Part shown: positions 31,677 to 32,144 of the stretch, one piece after another
How positions within the stretch are numbered: position 1 is the stretch's first letter
Layout of the letters: each line of letters starts with the position of its first letter
Source of the DNA: Halodesulfovibrio sp.
Lineage (GTDB): Bacteria; Desulfobacterota; Desulfovibrionia; Desulfovibrionales; Desulfovibrionaceae
DNA length: 32,144 bases
Reading direction: 5' to 3'
NCBI RefSeq assembly: GCF_015482765.1
Contig: NZ_JADMLB010000072.1
Location: 1 to 32,144 of the forward strand
Notes under the pieces: model-generated
Databases searched by the model: none
What the model was told of the DNA's origin: nothing
Seen by the model: the letters and a program-made list of their open reading frames with translations, nothing else
Position numbers and translations under genes: made by a program

Positions 31677-32144
31677 GAAACATCCTTAGTGGCAATACCG
31701 TATTTGTTATACAGTACTTTTGAATAGTTAGAAAAATGTTCAAGAGCCTGCGTCTGCCCTTTGCTACGCAGCTCATTAATTTCATCATACCGTTCTATCA
31801 AGACTTCAACAACAATGGGGTCAAGTTTATTGGAATCACCCAATTGACGTAACACCCGTGTTGTCTCATCGAAATCCATTCCACGACGATACGGACGATC
31901 CTCGGTTATTGCCGTAAACACATCAGCCACCTGAAGAATACGTGATCCAAGGGATATATCTTTACCAGCAATTCCCCTCGGATAGCCGGTGCCGTCCAGC
32001 CGTTCATGGTGCTGACATGCCCAGTCACGAATAACTTCCAGTCCAGGAATACCGGATAGAATATGCTCTGTGTATGTGGCGTGTCGCTGAATGATAGAAA
32101 ATTCTTCTTTGGTCAAGCGCCCGATTTTTTCAAGCAGCGCTGCA
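31673..32144 (-). CDS. HD-GYP domain protein, C-terminal part (cut by right window edge)
   Basis: This is the C-terminal part of a gene that enters from the right edge. The visible 156 residues include LEKIGRLTKEEFSIIQRHATYTEHIL and HHERLDGTGYPRGIAG, the GYP signature of cyclic-di-GMP phosphodiesterases, then LGSRILQVADVFTAITEDRPYRRG. The catalytic HD pair lies outside the window, so activity cannot be judged. The gene is translationally coupled to the UbiA-type gene (4-nt overlap). Confidence 0.85.
   Translation of the reverse strand, partial: AALLEKIGRLTKEEFSIIQRHATYTEHILSGIPGLEVIRDWACQHHERLDGTGYPRGIAGKDISLGSRILQVADVFTAITEDRPYRRGMDFDETTRVLRQLGDSNKLDPIVVEVLIERYDEINELRSKGQTQALEHFSNYSKVLYNKYGIATKDVS

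Noticed and set aside
1-32144. Mobile elements, CRISPR arrays, tRNA or rRNA genes
   Set aside because: Reading through the window by eye showed no transposase or integrase coding, no regular spaced repeats, and no cloverleaf or rRNA-like sequence.

Overview
The window looks like chromosomal DNA of a marine, fairly AT-rich sulfate-reducing deltaproteobacterium, most like the Desulfovibrionaceae and perhaps Halodesulfovibrio. That is an inference from gene content: two tandem rubrerythrins, HypA/HypB hydrogenase maturation, an Mrp ATPase fused to a NifX-like domain, Fe-S proteins, and UbiD and UbiA relatives of the futalosine menaquinone route. No rRNA, tRNA, CRISPR array, transposase, integrase or phage gene was seen. 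Gene order, consistent codon use and many bidirectional terminators point to core genome rather than an island.

Layout. 1-2683: an unidentified gene cut by the left edge, a bile-acid:sodium-symporter-like permease, and a leftward pair of exported proteins (SIMPL domain, rhodanese). 2684-7501: a phosphorus region, with a perfect tandem 11-bp Pho-box-like repeat, then a PhnD-type binding protein, ATPase and two permeases ending at a strong terminator, then a HAD-IIB phosphatase. 7571-9386: a leftward operon with a Met/Glu/Lys-rich lipoprotein and three paralogous exported proteins that I read as a MoaF/phenolic-acid-decarboxylase-like barrel family. 9669-11593: a good sigma70 promoter driving a YciI-like protein, a small unknown and an unusual cysteine-rich Fe-S protein. 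11761-14774: a small WaaP/RIO-like kinase directly followed by topoisomerase III. 14902-16518: two rubrerythrin genes, each with the same 19-bp palindrome over its promoter (PerR-like), separated by a highly folded spacer. 16844-20942: a UbiD-family decarboxylase with a TTG start, a eukaryotic-type UTP-glucose-1-phosphate uridylyltransferase and a 140-residue unknown. 20967-23910: divergent copper ATPase (CopA) and copper chaperone (CopZ). 23943-26270: a leftward operon of two paralogous TPR proteins and a membrane-anchored AMIN-domain protein. 26412-28980: hypA-hypB, then the Mrp-NifX fusion. 29081-30792: an EptA-like phosphoethanolamine transferase. 30807 to the right edge: a UbiA-type prenyltransferase overlapping by 4 nt an HD-GYP protein cut by the window.

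How it fits together. Several units serve anaerobic metal and redox metabolism: peroxide defence, hydrogenase nickel insertion, Fe-S carrier work, copper efflux and menaquinone synthesis (UbiD and UbiA are both here, 14 kb apart). Others serve phosphorus scavenging and the envelope. The best candidates for something undescribed are the triplet of exported barrel paralogues, the Fe-S protein with its C-H-C-C-G-C-C-C motif next to YciI, and the structured spacer between the rubrerythrin genes. The Pho box and the rubrerythrin operators are the clearest regulatory predictions.
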